Shown here: piece by piece, positions 34,469 to 44,024 of the stretch
Layout of the letters: each line of letters opens with the position of its first letter
Position numbering within the stretch: position 1 is the stretch's first letter
Origin: Mycobacterium malmoense
GTDB taxonomy: Bacteria; Actinomycetota; Actinomycetes; Mycobacteriales; Mycobacteriaceae
DNA: 64,000 bases
Assembly (NCBI RefSeq): GCF_019645855.1
Contig: NZ_CP080999.1
Span: 4,898,001-4,962,000 of the forward strand
Direction: 5' to 3'
The notes under the pieces: generated by a model
The model's input: only the letters and a program-made list of their open reading frames with translations
Databases searched by the model: none
Told to the model about the DNA's origin: nothing
Program-made: the position numbers and the translations under genes

Positions 34469-35908
34469 GTGGCAAATGCGCGCGTGCAATACCGCTGCTC
34501 GGAATGCCGGCACGTCACCGCGAAGTGGGTGGGCCGCTGCCTGGAGTGCGGCACTTGGGGCGCCGTCGACGAGGTGCCGGTGCTCAACGCGGGCGGCGCC
34601 CGTCGCCCGGGCCCGGCTTCGCGAGCGGTTCCGATCAGCTCCATAGACGCGCACCGCACGCACCACCGCCCGACCGGCGTCGGCGAACTCGACCGGGTCC
34701 TGGGCGGCGGGGTGGTGCCCGGCTCGGTCACGCTGCTGGCCGGCGATCCCGGCGTGGGCAAGTCGACGTTGTTGCTCAAGGTCGCCCATCGCTGGGCGCA
34801 GGCCGGGCGGCGGGCGCTGTACATCTCCGGTGAGGAGTCCGCCGGCCAGATCCGGCTGCGCGCGGACCGGCTCGGCTGCGGCGGTGACGAGGTCTACCTG
34901 GCCGCCGAATCCGACCTGCACGCGGTGCTGGACCACATCGCGACGGTCCGGCCCGCGCTGGTCATCGTGGACTCGGTGCAGACCATGTCCACCACCGAGG
35001 CCGACGGCGTCGCCGGCGGGGTCACGCAGGTGCGTGCGGTGACCGCCGCGCTGACCGCGGCCGCGAAGTCCAACGACGTCGCCCTGATACTCGTCGGACA
35101 CGTCACCAAGGACGGCGCCATCGCCGGACCCCGCTCCCTGGAACACCTCGTCGACGTGGTGCTGCATTTCGAGGGCGACCGCAACGGCGCGTTGCGGCTG
35201 ATCCGCGGGATCAAGAATCGATTCGGCGCCGCCGACGAGGTCGGGTGTTTCATGTTGCACGACAACGGAATCGAGGACGTCACCGACCCGTCGCACCTCT
35301 TCCTGGACCAGCGGCCGGCGCCGGTCCCCGGTACCGCGATCACCGTCGCGCTGGACGGGAAGCGACCGCTGATCGGCGAGGTCCAGGCGCTGCTGGCGAC
35401 ACCGTCCGGCGGCTCGCCGCGCCGGGCCGTCAGCGGCATCGACCACGCCCGGGCCGCGATGATCACCGCCGTGCTGGAGAAGCACGCCAGGCTGAACATC
35501 GCCGTCAACGACATCTACCTGTCGACCGTCGGCGGCATGCGGTTGACCGATCCGTCCTCGGATCTCGCCGTCGCGCTGGCGCTCGCCTCCGCATACGCGA
35601 ACCTGCCGCTGCCCACCACGGCCGTGATGATCGGCGAGGTGGGCCTGGCGGGCGACCTGCGACGGGTCAGCGGCATGGAACGGCGGCTGGCCGAAGCCGC
35701 GCGGCAGGGATTCAGCCTCGCGCTCATCCCGGCGGGTTGCGACTCCCGATCAGACGGGGTGCCGCCGGGCATGCGCGCGCTGAGCGCACCCACCATCGTC
35801 GCGGCACTGGAGCACATGATCGACATCGCCGATCATCGCGCCGGTGCGCCGCCCGCTCCGCAACGGCTGGACGCACGGCGAACGGGACCGCAGAATGACA
35901 CGCTGTGA
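34469..35908 (+). CDS. radA: DNA repair helicase RadA
   Basis: RecA-like protein that promotes branch migration in recombination. It has 479 residues. Features in order: a four-Cys zinc finger (CSECRH, CLECGTW) at residues 10-30, Walker A GDPGVGKSTLL, the RadA-specific KNRFGAADEVG, and a C-terminal Lon-protease-like domain (LAVALALASAY). The start is GTG 34469; an ATG five bases earlier is out of frame. It overlaps disA by four bases, a pairing conserved across many bacteria. Confidence 0.96.
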   Translation: MANARVQYRCSECRHVTAKWVGRCLECGTWGAVDEVPVLNAGGARRPGPASRAVPISSIDAHRTHHRPTGVGELDRVLGGGVVPGSVTLLAGDPGVGKSTLLLKVAHRWAQAGRRALYISGEESAGQIRLRADRLGCGGDEVYLAAESDLHAVLDHIATVRPALVIVDSVQTMSTTEADGVAGGVTQVRAVTAALTAAAKSNDVALILVGHVTKDGAIAGPRSLEHLVDVVLHFEGDRNGALRLIRGIKNRFGAADEVGCFMLHDNGIEDVTDPSHLFLDQRPAPVPGTAITVALDGKRPLIGEVQALLATPSGGSPRRAVSGIDHARAAMITAVLEKHARLNIAVNDIYLSTVGGMRLTDPSSDLAVALALASAYANLPLPTTAVMIGEVGLAGDLRRVSGMERRLAEAARQGFSLALIPAGCDSRSDGVPPGMRALSAPTIVAALEHMIDIADHRAGAPPAPQRLDARRTGPQNDTL

Positions 35909-36978
35909 CCCGTCCGACGTTGCGTGAGACCGTCGCCCGCCTGGCGCCGGGCACGGGGCTGCGGGACGGCCTCGAGCGCATCCTGCGGGGCCGTACCGGC
36001 GCGTTGATCGTGATCGGCAACGACGAGAACGTCGAGGCCATCTGCGACGGCGGGTTTGCCCTCGACGTCCGGTACGCGCCGACGCGGCTGCGCGAGCTGG
36101 CCAAGATGGACGGCGCCGTCGTGCTGTCCACCGACGGCAGCCGCATCGTGCGGGCCAACGTGCAGCTGGTTCCGGATCCGTCGATTCCCACCGACGAATC
36201 GGGGACCCGCCACCGCTCCGCGGAGCGGGCCGCGATCCAGACCGGTTACCCGGTGATCTCGGTCAGCCACTCGATGAACATCGTCACCGTCTACGTCGGA
36301 GGCGAGCGTCACGTGGTGGCCGATTCCGCGACCATCCTGTCGCGGGCCAACCAGGCCATCGCCACCCTGGAACGCTATAAGACCAGGCTGGATGAGGTCA
36401 GCAGGCAACTGTCGCGGGCCGAGATCGAGGACTTCGTCACGCTGCGCGACGTGATGACGGTGGTACAGCGACTCGAGTTGGTACGGCGGATCGGCCTGGT
36501 GATCGATTCCGACTGCGTCGAACTCGGCACGGACGGGCGCCAGCTGCGGCTGCAGCTCGAGGAGTTGCTGGGCGGCAACGACATCGCCCGGGAATTGATC
36601 GTGCGTGACTACCACGCCAGCCCCGAGCAACTGTCCGAAGCGCAGGTGACCGCCACCCTCGAAGAGCTGGACGCGCTGTCGGACGCCGAGCTGCTCGATT
36701 TCACCTCGCTGGCGAAGGTTTTCGGATACCCGACGACGGCGGAGGCACAGGATTCGGCACTGAGCCCGCGCGGCTACCGCGCGATGGCCGGCATCCCCCG
36801 GCTGCAGTTCGGTCACGTGGACCTGCTGGTCCGGACGTTCGGGACGCTGCAGGGCCTGCTGGCGGCCAGCGCCAACGACCTGCAATCGGTCGACGGCATC
36901 GGCGCGATGTGGGCCCGCCACGTGCGTGAGGGGCTGTCGCAGCTGGCGGAGTCGACCATCGCCGACCCGCTGAGCTAA
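35905..36978 (+). CDS. disA: Diadenylate cyclase DisA
   Basis: Makes the second messenger c-di-AMP from two ATP and scans DNA. It has 357 residues. The DAC domain shows the catalytic motifs MDGAVVLS (DGA) near residue 70 and GTRHRSAERAA (RHR) near 100. A helical linker and a C-terminal helix-hairpin-helix domain (LQSVDGIGAMWARHVREGL) follow. The GTG start overlaps the radA stop (GTGA). Orthologue of Rv3586. Confidence 0.96.
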   Translation: MTRPTLRETVARLAPGTGLRDGLERILRGRTGALIVIGNDENVEAICDGGFALDVRYAPTRLRELAKMDGAVVLSTDGSRIVRANVQLVPDPSIPTDESGTRHRSAERAAIQTGYPVISVSHSMNIVTVYVGGERHVVADSATILSRANQAIATLERYKTRLDEVSRQLSRAEIEDFVTLRDVMTVVQRLELVRRIGLVIDSDCVELGTDGRQLRLQLEELLGGNDIARELIVRDYHASPEQLSEAQVTATLEELDALSDAELLDFTSLAKVFGYPTTAEAQDSALSPRGYRAMAGIPRLQFGHVDLLVRTFGTLQGLLAASANDLQSVDGIGAMWARHVREGLSQLAESTIADPLS

Positions 36979-36991
36979 CGAAGCCCCGGGT

Positions 36992-37870
36992 TCAGCCCGC
37001 GGGAACGGGGGCCGGCGGCGCCTCCGGTGGCGGCGCAAGCGCCGGCTGACCCGGCTGACCGGGTATCGGGCCCGGCGGCGGTGGCGGCTGATTGAGGATG
37101 AACGGAACCGGCTGCGAGCGCAGATTGCCCAGCTGCACGACGAGGTTGTAGGTGCCGGGCCCGATCGCCGGCCTCGGCAGCGGGCAGTGCGGCGCCGAGC
37201 CCATTCCCGTCCAGGTCACCGCCGTCGTCACCTGCTCGCCCGGCGTGAAGGTCTTGATCAGGGTCTCGTTGGACGGCGCGCAGTCCAGGTTGGACCACAG
37301 CCGCCTGTTGTCCAGCGAGTAGACGTAGGCGGCGAGCACCGCTGCCCCGACGTCGCGCTTGCAGGACACCAGCCCGATGTTGGTGACGACCATGGTGAAT
37401 TTCGGCTGGTCACCGATGAAGTATTGGGGCGCGTTGGTCAGGCCCTTGACGGCCAGCGTCGAATCGGGGCAGTCGTCGCCCTCCTTCAGCACCGGCGGCG
37501 GCTGCACCGCGGCGGTGGGGGTCGCCGACTCCGGGTTTTGCCCCTGCGGAGGCGGCACCGGGGTGACGCCTTCCTGTCCCGCCGGGGGCGGCGCCTGCGG
37601 CGTGGGCGAGGCCGGCTTGCCCTGAGCGGAGTTGTGTTTGTCGGCGTTGGCGGGCTTGGCACCCGCGCTGTTGCCCATGAAGGCAATGGCGATGGCGGCC
37701 ACGATCCCGATCACGACGACCGCGATGCCCAGGGCCAGGCCCCTGCGCCGCCAATAGATCTCGGTCGGCAGCGGGCCACGCGGTTCCAGATCCAGCACAT
37801 TCACACCGTAGGCCCAGGTCACGTCGATTTGTTCGACCCGACTCGGCGTGTCGCCCTGTTTGCCGGCCAA
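36992..37870 (-). CDS. Membrane-anchored proline-rich protein (Rv3587c orthologue)
   Basis: Protein of 292 residues with an N-terminal cytosolic stretch of about 45 residues, one transmembrane helix (LALGIAVVVIGIVAAIAIAF), a Pro/Gln-rich linker, a folded extracytoplasmic domain with conserved cysteines (DDCPDS, SCKRD, LDCAPS, HCPLP) and a Pro-rich tail. No enzymatic motif was recognised. Orthologues are annotated as conserved membrane proteins. The TTG at 37870 is the best available start. It lies 31 bases after canB and may be in its operon. Confidence 0.8.
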   Translation of the reverse strand: MAGKQGDTPSRVEQIDVTWAYGVNVLDLEPRGPLPTEIYWRRRGLALGIAVVVIGIVAAIAIAFMGNSAGAKPANADKHNSAQGKPASPTPQAPPPAGQEGVTPVPPPQGQNPESATPTAAVQPPPVLKEGDDCPDSTLAVKGLTNAPQYFIGDQPKFTMVVTNIGLVSCKRDVGAAVLAAYVYSLDNRRLWSNLDCAPSNETLIKTFTPGEQVTTAVTWTGMGSAPHCPLPRPAIGPGTYNLVVQLGNLRSQPVPFILNQPPPPPGPIPGQPGQPALAPPPEAPPAPVPAG

Positions 37871-37901
37871 CCGCCGTGTTAAGGGCGGCGCTGGGCCAGG
37901 G

Positions 37902-38519
37902 TCACTGGCCGATATCTCCCACCTGGTCGACCAACGCCGCCCGCCCGTTGGCGAGGTGATAGGTGACGCCCGCGATCGCCAGGGTGCCCTTGGTCACCCG
38001 CTCCGCGATGGCCACCGAACGCGCCATGAGCTGCGCCACGGTCTCGCGCACGTGCCGCTCCTCGAACTCGTCGACGCGGCTCAGGCCGTCGCGGCGGCCC
38101 ATCAGGATCGACGGCGCCACGCGCTCCACCACATCCCGCACAAAGCCGGTCGGCACGGCGCCGTCCTCGATCGCGTCCAATGCCGCCTTGACCGCGCCAC
38201 AACTGTCGTGACCGAGGACGACGATGAGTGGCACGTCGAGCACGGTCACCGCGTACTCGACGGAGCCGAGCACCGCCGAGTCGATGACATGCCCGGCGGT
38301 GCGAACCACAAACATGTCGCCCAAGCCCTGATCGAAGACGAGTTCGGCGGCCACCCGGCTGTCCGCGCAACCGAATATCACCGCCGTTGGCTTCTGGACA
38401 GCGGCCAGTCTGGCCCGATGCTCGACGCTCTGGCTGGGATGTAGTGGCTTGCCGGCGACGAATCGCTCGTTACCCTCTTTGAGTGCTTTCCAAGCGGTTA
38501 CCGGGCTGGTATTGGGCAT
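37902..38519 (-). CDS. canB: Beta-carbonic anhydrase CanB
   Basis: Interconverts CO2 and bicarbonate with a zinc ion. It has 205 residues. Zinc ligands are Cys in FGCADSRVA and His plus Cys in LGHDSCGAV, with the catalytic Asp-Arg pair in ADSR. The ATG at 38519 gives MPNTSPVTAWKALKEGNERF as in Rv3588c; the long in-frame region above overlaps mutY in antisense and is not coding. It is divergent from mutY by 30 bases, so promoters must overlap. Confidence 0.95.
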   Translation of the reverse strand: MPNTSPVTAWKALKEGNERFVAGKPLHPSQSVEHRARLAAVQKPTAVIFGCADSRVAAELVFDQGLGDMFVVRTAGHVIDSAVLGSVEYAVTVLDVPLIVVLGHDSCGAVKAALDAIEDGAVPTGFVRDVVERVAPSILMGRRDGLSRVDEFEERHVRETVAQLMARSVAIAERVTKGTLAIAGVTYHLANGRAALVDQVGDIGQ

Positions 38520-38549
38520 GGCACATATTGTGCTGCGCCGGAGCCCCCG

Positions 38550-39434
38550 ATGCCTAGGCAAGTGCACATTCCGGGTGATGAGCTTGTGGCTTGGTACGAC
38601 CGGTCGTGCCGCGATCTGCCGTGGCGGGCACCCGGACTCGGCGCATGGCCGATCCTGGTCAGCGAGTTCATGCTGCAACAGACACCGGTGTCCCGGGTGC
38701 TGCCGATCTGGCCGGACTGGGTGCGACGCTGGCCCACCGCTTCGGCCACGGCCGCGGCCAGCGCGGCCGACGTGCTGCGCGCCTGGGGCAAGCTGGGCTA
38801 TCCGCGGCGGGCCAAGCGTTTGCACGAGTGCGCCACCGTGATCGCGCGCGAGCACAACGACGTGGTTCCCGATGACGTCGACACGCTACTGACGCTGCCG
38901 GGCGTCGGCAGCTACACCGCGCGGGCCGTGGCCTGCTTTGCCTATCACCGGCCGGTGCCGGTGGTGGACACCAATGTGCGCCGCGTGGTGGCCCGCGCGG
39001 TGCACGGGCTGGCCGACGCCGGGGCGCCGTCCGCGGCGCGTGATCACGCCGACGTCTCGGCATTGCTGCCGGCGGACGGCACTGCGCCGAAGTTTTCGGT
39101 GGCTTTGATGGAACTGGGTGCCACGGTGTGCACCGCGCGCGCACCGCGCTGCGGGTTGTGCCCGCTGGCCGGATGCGCATGGCGACTTACCGGCTATCCG
39201 CCGGCGCAGGGGCCGGCGCGTCGTGTCCAGACCTACGCCGGAACGGACCGGCAGGTCCGCGGACGCTTGCTGGATGTCTTGCGCGCCAACGACTCTCCGG
39301 TTACCCGGGCGGAGCTGGATGTGGCGTGGCTGACGGATACCCGGCAGCGCGACCGAGCGCTGGACTCGTTGCTGGACGACGGCCTGGTGACGAAGACGGC
39401 CGACGGCCGATTCGCATTGCTGGGCGAGGGGTAG
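38550..39434 (+). CDS. mutY: Adenine DNA glycosylase MutY
   Basis: Removes adenine mispaired with 8-oxoguanine. It has 294 residues. The catalytic Glu is in LVSEFMLQQTPVSRV, the helix-hairpin-helix is LTLPGVGSYTARA, and the catalytic Asp is in PVVDTNVRR. The [4Fe-4S] loop is C-x6-C-x2-C-x5-C near residues 192-208 (CTARAPRCGLCPLAGC). The last 75 residues read as a winged-helix-like segment rather than the usual NUDIX-like domain. Orthologue of Rv3589. Confidence 0.94.
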   Translation: MPRQVHIPGDELVAWYDRSCRDLPWRAPGLGAWPILVSEFMLQQTPVSRVLPIWPDWVRRWPTASATAAASAADVLRAWGKLGYPRRAKRLHECATVIAREHNDVVPDDVDTLLTLPGVGSYTARAVACFAYHRPVPVVDTNVRRVVARAVHGLADAGAPSAARDHADVSALLPADGTAPKFSVALMELGATVCTARAPRCGLCPLAGCAWRLTGYPPAQGPARRVQTYAGTDRQVRGRLLDVLRANDSPVTRAELDVAWLTDTRQRDRALDSLLDDGLVTKTADGRFALLGEG

Positions 39435-39456
39435 CCCCGGCCCGATCAAAGGCCCC

Positions 39457-40935
39457 TCAAAGGTCATTGCCGGCGTAGGACTGGTTGAAGCTTTTGTTAG
39501 CCAACGGGAAATCGGGGACGATCGTGTCGGCCATCGCGACCGGCAGCGCGGGCCAGTTGAACCAGGACGGGTCGACGATCTTGGCGCGGGTGATGCGACC
39601 GGTCGCGTCGATTTCGACGCGGTGGACGATGGTGCCGCGCCAGCCTTCGACGATGCCGATACCGCTGCGGGCCGCGTGCGGCGCCGGCGGGGTTTCGATG
39701 TATTCGATTGGGCCGGCGGCTGTTTCGATCAGGTGGCACGCCAGCTCGATGGACGCGGCGAACTCGTCGCGCCGCACCGTGTAGCGCGCCAGCACGTCGC
39801 CCGCGGTGGCGCCGACCTCGGTGACGGGTAGCGCGACGGTGGGGTGTTCGAGCCGGGCGTCGGTAGGCACCCCGCTGGCGCGCGCGACATAGCCGAGGCA
39901 CCCAAGGGCGTGAGCGTCTTCCCGGTCCAGGACCGCCGTCCCGGCGAACCTGTCGTACACCACGGTGTTGCGTAGGGTCAGTTCGGCAATCTCCGCGACG
40001 TCGGCGGCGATGGAGCGCAGCGCGGTGGCGTCCGGCAGCGTTTGCAGCGTGACCGCGCCGGGGCGGATGGCGCCACGCAGCAGCCGATGTCCGGCGACGG
40101 CCGCGTTGATTCGCAGCAGTTGTTCGCGGACGCGCTGGGCGTGCGCGCTGGCGAGCCCGAATCCGACGTCGTTGGCCAGCGCGCCCAAGTCGGCGACGTG
40201 GTTGTAGAGACGTTCCAGCTCGACAAGCAGCGCCCGCAGCCGGTGTGCCTCGTCGGGGACTTCGACGCCGAGCGCGTCTTCGACGGCAAGGCTGTGGGCG
40301 AGCGCGTGAGCGACGGAGGTGTCGCCGCTGACGCATTCGGCCAGTTCGACCGCGCCGTCGGCCGGCCGGCCCTGAAACACCTTTTCCAGCCCCCGGTGTA
40401 CGAACCACAGCCGGGCCTTGAGTCGCAGGATCGTCTCGCCGGCGACGGAGAAGCGGAAATGGCCGGGTTCGATCACCCCGGCGTGCACGGGCCCCACCGG
40501 GATCTCATATACCCCAGGCCCTTCGACGGTGACGAACGGGAAGCCGCCGACGCCTTCGAATTCGGGTGCGGGCGTGGCCGTGCCACGCATGGGATACCAC
40601 TCTTCGGGCCAGTGAGCATGCCGCACCAGTCGTCTCACCTTGGGATGTCCGACGGGCCGAATCCCGTACAGGTCCGCCATCTCGCGCTCGAATCGGCTGG
40701 CCGCAAACGACAGGTATGCCAGCGAACGTATGACCGGATCACTTTCTGGCACAATATATTCGAGTTCGATACGACGATCTGGTCCGCCGGCGAGGAACAG
40801 GTAGACGATGCGGAAGGCACCGCCGTCGTCGTGTGCGGCCACCAAGCCCAGACGAAACCCGTTGCCCAGGAGGTCTTCTGCCATATCGGCCAACCGGTTT
40901 TGGGACACCCTGTGCCGCACGCAGTTACGGCTCAT
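39457..40935 (-). CDS. hycE: Hydrogenase-3/4 large-subunit-like protein without NiFe ligands (Rv0087-like)
   Basis: Fusion of a NuoC-like N-terminal domain (ASRFEREMADLYGIRPV) and a NuoD/HycE-like domain (IPVGPVHAGVIEPGHFRFSV, HRGLEKVFQG, LERLYNHVADLGALANDVGF). It has 492 residues, as in H37Rv Rv0087. NiFe enzymes need two CxxC pairs; here only Cys201 (AECVSGD) stands near the first, and the C-terminus (VDPSWFNWPALPVAM then NKSFNQSYAGNDL) has no cysteine. It therefore probably does not bind NiFe. It is last in the operon; the start at 40935 overlaps hycQ by 11 bases. Confidence 0.88.
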   Translation of the reverse strand: MSRNCVRHRVSQNRLADMAEDLLGNGFRLGLVAAHDDGGAFRIVYLFLAGGPDRRIELEYIVPESDPVIRSLAYLSFAASRFEREMADLYGIRPVGHPKVRRLVRHAHWPEEWYPMRGTATPAPEFEGVGGFPFVTVEGPGVYEIPVGPVHAGVIEPGHFRFSVAGETILRLKARLWFVHRGLEKVFQGRPADGAVELAECVSGDTSVAHALAHSLAVEDALGVEVPDEAHRLRALLVELERLYNHVADLGALANDVGFGLASAHAQRVREQLLRINAAVAGHRLLRGAIRPGAVTLQTLPDATALRSIAADVAEIAELTLRNTVVYDRFAGTAVLDREDAHALGCLGYVARASGVPTDARLEHPTVALPVTEVGATAGDVLARYTVRRDEFAASIELACHLIETAAGPIEYIETPPAPHAARSGIGIVEGWRGTIVHRVEIDATGRITRAKIVDPSWFNWPALPVAMADTIVPDFPLANKSFNQSYAGNDL

Positions 40936-42397
40936 GGGATGCCCCGACGTTGCCGGCCGCGGCGGTGAACAATTCGGTAAGCGGGCCGGCGGTGATACCC
41001 AGGGCGAACGATGCCGCGACACCAAGGAGCAGGGCCGTCGCCATCGTTTTCGGCACAATGATTTCCGGCGTGCCGGCCACGCCCCCCAGCAGGATGCGGC
41101 CCGAGTTGCGCGCCAGCGCGGCGAAGGCGATCGCGATCAGCAGCATGCCCGCGCCGAGGGCCCACGTGAGGCGGGCATCGGCGAGCGAGCGGGCGATGGC
41201 CAACTCGCTGGCGAACATCGCGAAGGGCGGCAGCCCGAGCAGGACGACCACACCGACGGCAAGGGACACGCCGATCAGGCGGGAGCGCCGCAGCACGGCG
41301 GTGACGTCAGCGATCGCGGTGGAGTTGTGCGCCGCCTGCAGCTGACCGCTCGCCAGGAACAGAACCGTCTTGCCGATCCCGTGAGCGAGCACGTGCAGCA
41401 GCAGTGCGGCGATCGCCAGCGTTGTTCCCGCGGCCGCGGCGATCGCGATGAGGCCCATGTTCTCCATCGAGGAATAGGCGAGCATCCGTTTGATATCGGG
41501 CGTCACGGTCAGCATCAAGGCCGCGATCAGCAGCGTCGCCAACCCCATCGCCAGCAGCCCGGACCGGATGAAGGTGGGCCCGGTAGCGGCGTCGACGATC
41601 GGTTTGATGCGGACCAGCACCGAGAACGCCACCGACAGCAACACCCCGCTCATCAGCGCCGAAACGGGTGCCGGGGCCTGGCTGTGGGCGTCGGCCAGCC
41701 AGGTGTGGAAGGGAAACAGCCCGGCCTTGGCGCCATAGCCGATCAGCAGCAACCCGCCCGCCAGTCGGGTGGTGCCGGGGTCCAGGCCGGCCGCGTGCGC
41801 CGTGAGCACGTCGAGGTTCAGGGCGGCGGCGGCCGGCGCGCCGGCATGCTCGGCGGCGTAATACAGCAACACGGTGCCCAGGAAAGCGATCGCGATGCCG
41901 ACCGAGCAGATCACCACGTATTTCCAGGTCGCCTCGAGCGCCGTGCGGGTGCGGCGGTGTCCGACCAGAAAGGCGGTGATCACCGTGGTGGCCTCGATCG
42001 CGACCCAGATCACGCCGATGTTGTTGGCGCACACCGCAACAACCATCGCCGCCAGGAACGCCGCCGTCAGCGCGCCGTACGTCCGGGCGCCGCGGGTGTC
42101 GGTGTGGTCGCGCGCGAGTTCGGTGTCGAGGTAGCCGATGCTGGCCCAGGTCGCCAGTGTCGCAACGATTCCGATGACGATCAGCATGGTGACGCTCAGG
42201 GCGTCGACCCGCAGCAGCCCGCCCAGCGCGAACCGGGTCCCCGATCCGACGCCGAATCCCAGCGCCGCACCACACGCGAGCACCGTCACCGCCGATGCGA
42301 CGATCAACGTCGCGGTTGCCCGGCGCCACCCTCCGATCAAGGTTGCGATCGACGCGGCGATCGGCGTGAGGATCGCGGCCAACAGTAAGCCCGTCAT
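40925..42397 (-). CDS. hycQ: NuoN/HyfF-like proton-translocating subunit (Rv0086-like)
   Basis: Membrane protein of 490 residues with about 13-14 helices, of the antiporter-like NuoL/M/N/HyfF family. Conserved charged-helix motifs are WVAIEATTVITAFLVGHRRT, GAKAGLFPFHTWLADAHSQA (Lys) and SSMENMGLIAIA. These lysine and glutamate residues belong to proton channels in complex I. ATG 42397 overlaps the hycP stop by one base. Confidence 0.85.
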   Translation of the reverse strand: MTGLLLAAILTPIAASIATLIGGWRRATATLIVASAVTVLACGAALGFGVGSGTRFALGGLLRVDALSVTMLIVIGIVATLATWASIGYLDTELARDHTDTRGARTYGALTAAFLAAMVVAVCANNIGVIWVAIEATTVITAFLVGHRRTRTALEATWKYVVICSVGIAIAFLGTVLLYYAAEHAGAPAAAALNLDVLTAHAAGLDPGTTRLAGGLLLIGYGAKAGLFPFHTWLADAHSQAPAPVSALMSGVLLSVAFSVLVRIKPIVDAATGPTFIRSGLLAMGLATLLIAALMLTVTPDIKRMLAYSSMENMGLIAIAAAAGTTLAIAALLLHVLAHGIGKTVLFLASGQLQAAHNSTAIADVTAVLRRSRLIGVSLAVGVVVLLGLPPFAMFASELAIARSLADARLTWALGAGMLLIAIAFAALARNSGRILLGGVAGTPEIIVPKTMATALLLGVAASFALGITAGPLTELFTAAAGNVGASHEP

Positions 42398-43068
42398 CAG
42401 TCGTGCAGCTCCTGCAACGCGTCGAGCTCGGCGCCGCCGAAGGCGCGGGACAGGCGGCCGGTCAGGACACCGATCACCAGGACCGCGAACAGCACGTCCA
42501 GGGAGGCACCGAGTTCGACGATGAGCGGCACCCCCGCGGTGAGCAAAAACGCGGTCGCGGCAATTCCGTTGTCCAGCATGAGGAATCCCGCGGCCTGCGA
42601 CACCGCGTGCCGCCGCGTGACCATCACGAGCAGCGCGATCAGCACCACCGCGGTGGCGGCGGGGACCGCGGTGGTGGTGGCCGCCGGCTGCAAATTCACC
42701 AGGGGTCGAGCGGCGGCGAACGCGGCCAGTGTCAACGCGGCAGTGATCAACAGCGATGTGGCGGTGTTGACCAGCGGGGTGGCCTCGCGGTGGGCCTGAT
42801 GGGTGGGTGACGCGGCGCCGGCCGCGCGGGAAAGCAACCGGGGCAGCACCACCGCCCGCAACACCAGGACGGCCACCCCGACACCGATGAGCGCCCCATC
42901 GACGGCGTACGCACCGCGCAGGATGGGAATGGCCGCCAAGGCGACGCCCTGCCACGCCAGCAGGCGGACGATGGCGCCCAGGTCGCGGCGCCACACGACC
43001 AGCACCGCGGCCAAAATCAGCCCGCCGGCGGCGAAGTCGACCAGTACCGCGAAAGCGTTGTACGTCAC
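42397..43068 (-). CDS. hycP: HyfE/NuoK-like membrane subunit (Rv0085-like)
   Basis: Small membrane subunit of 223 residues with about seven helices, like HyfE. Recognisable parts are LLITAALTLAAFAAARP, RHAVSQAAGFLMLDNGIAAT and VPLIVELGASLDVLFAVLV, which carry the buried acidic residues of the family. The start GTG 43068 overlaps the hycD stop by four bases (GTGA); readings starting further up run through hycD in another frame. Confidence 0.82.
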   Translation of the reverse strand: MTYNAFAVLVDFAAGGLILAAVLVVWRRDLGAIVRLLAWQGVALAAIPILRGAYAVDGALIGVGVAVLVLRAVVLPRLLSRAAGAASPTHQAHREATPLVNTATSLLITAALTLAAFAAARPLVNLQPAATTTAVPAATAVVLIALLVMVTRRHAVSQAAGFLMLDNGIAATAFLLTAGVPLIVELGASLDVLFAVLVIGVLTGRLSRAFGGAELDALQELHD

Positions 43069-44024
43069 GCCGGCACCGTGAAGAAGTCGGCGGCGATCAC
43101 CGCGAGCAGCGCCAGCAGAAACGACCCGGCCAGCAACTCGGGAACCCGGAACAGCCGCAGCTTGGCCGCGAATACTTCGAAAGTTGCGAGCAGTCCCGTG
43201 AGCAGGGCGACCTTGGCCACCACGGCCGCCACGCCGATGACGATGTCGACCGCACCGGGCCGGCCGCCGGCAATGCCCCACGGCGCGAACAGGTTTGCCA
43301 GCAGCGCCAGCAGCACCGTCAGTCGCATGCCGGCCGCCCACTCGACCAGCGCAAGGCGGGGACCGGCGTATTCGAGCACCATCGCCTCGTGCACCATCGT
43401 CAGCTCGAGATGGGTGGCCGGGTTGTCCACCGGCAGCCGCCCGGTCTCGGCGACGATCACGATCACCAGCGCGACGAACGCCAGCACCGCGGCCAGCGAC
43501 ACCACCTGGCCGGGATGGGTGATGGTATGCGCCACCAAGGCACCGAGATTGGCCGATCGCGCGGGGATGGACAGCGCGAAGACGGCCAGCAAGATGGTGG
43601 GCTCGACCAACGCGGCGATGGTGATCTCGCGACTGGCCCCCATGCCACCGAACGAGGTGCCGGTGTCGATGCCGGCCAGGGTCAACGCGACGGTGCCCAA
43701 GAACAGCAGCCCGACCACAGCGAACAGGTCCGCGCTGGCATCCAGTGGGGATCCGGTGGCGACCAGCGGTGCGATCGCGGCGATCAACAGTGTCGATCCG
43801 GCGACGACGGCCGGCGCGGCCGCGAACACCACCGTCGTCCCGCGCGGGTTGATCTGTTGTTTGCCAAGCTGTTTCACTATGTCGCGCCACGGCTGCAGGA
43901 CGCCGCCACCGGCACGGCCCTCCCAGCGGGCGCGCACCTGCCGGGCAAGGCCGACCACCAGCGGCGCCCCGGCGATCACGGCGCCGAGCTGCACCGCGCC
44001 CGCGACGTAGGACAGGGCGTTCAT
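43065..44024 (-). CDS. hycD: HycD/NuoH-like membrane anchor (Rv0084-like)
   Basis: NuoH/HyfC-type subunit of 319 residues with eight or so helices that joins the soluble arm to the membrane. Family motifs: QPWRDIVKQLGKQQINPRGT, the SFGGMGASREITIAALVEP loop, and VAETGRLPVDNPATHLELTM followed by VHEAMVLEYAG, which carries the acidic residues of the quinone/proton entry region. ATG 44024 overlaps the upstream gene by four bases. Confidence 0.88.
   Translation of the reverse strand: MNALSYVAGAVQLGAVIAGAPLVVGLARQVRARWEGRAGGGVLQPWRDIVKQLGKQQINPRGTTVVFAAAPAVVAGSTLLIAAIAPLVATGSPLDASADLFAVVGLLFLGTVALTLAGIDTGTSFGGMGASREITIAALVEPTILLAVFALSIPARSANLGALVAHTITHPGQVVSLAAVLAFVALVIVIVAETGRLPVDNPATHLELTMVHEAMVLEYAGPRLALVEWAAGMRLTVLLALLANLFAPWGIAGGRPGAVDIVIGVAAVVAKVALLTGLLATFEVFAAKLRLFRVPELLAGSFLLALLAVIAADFFTVPA

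Noticed and set aside
39457..40935. Calling the operon a functional formate hydrogenlyase
   Set aside because: NiFe ligand pairs are absent, and no formate dehydrogenase or maturation genes are present in the window.
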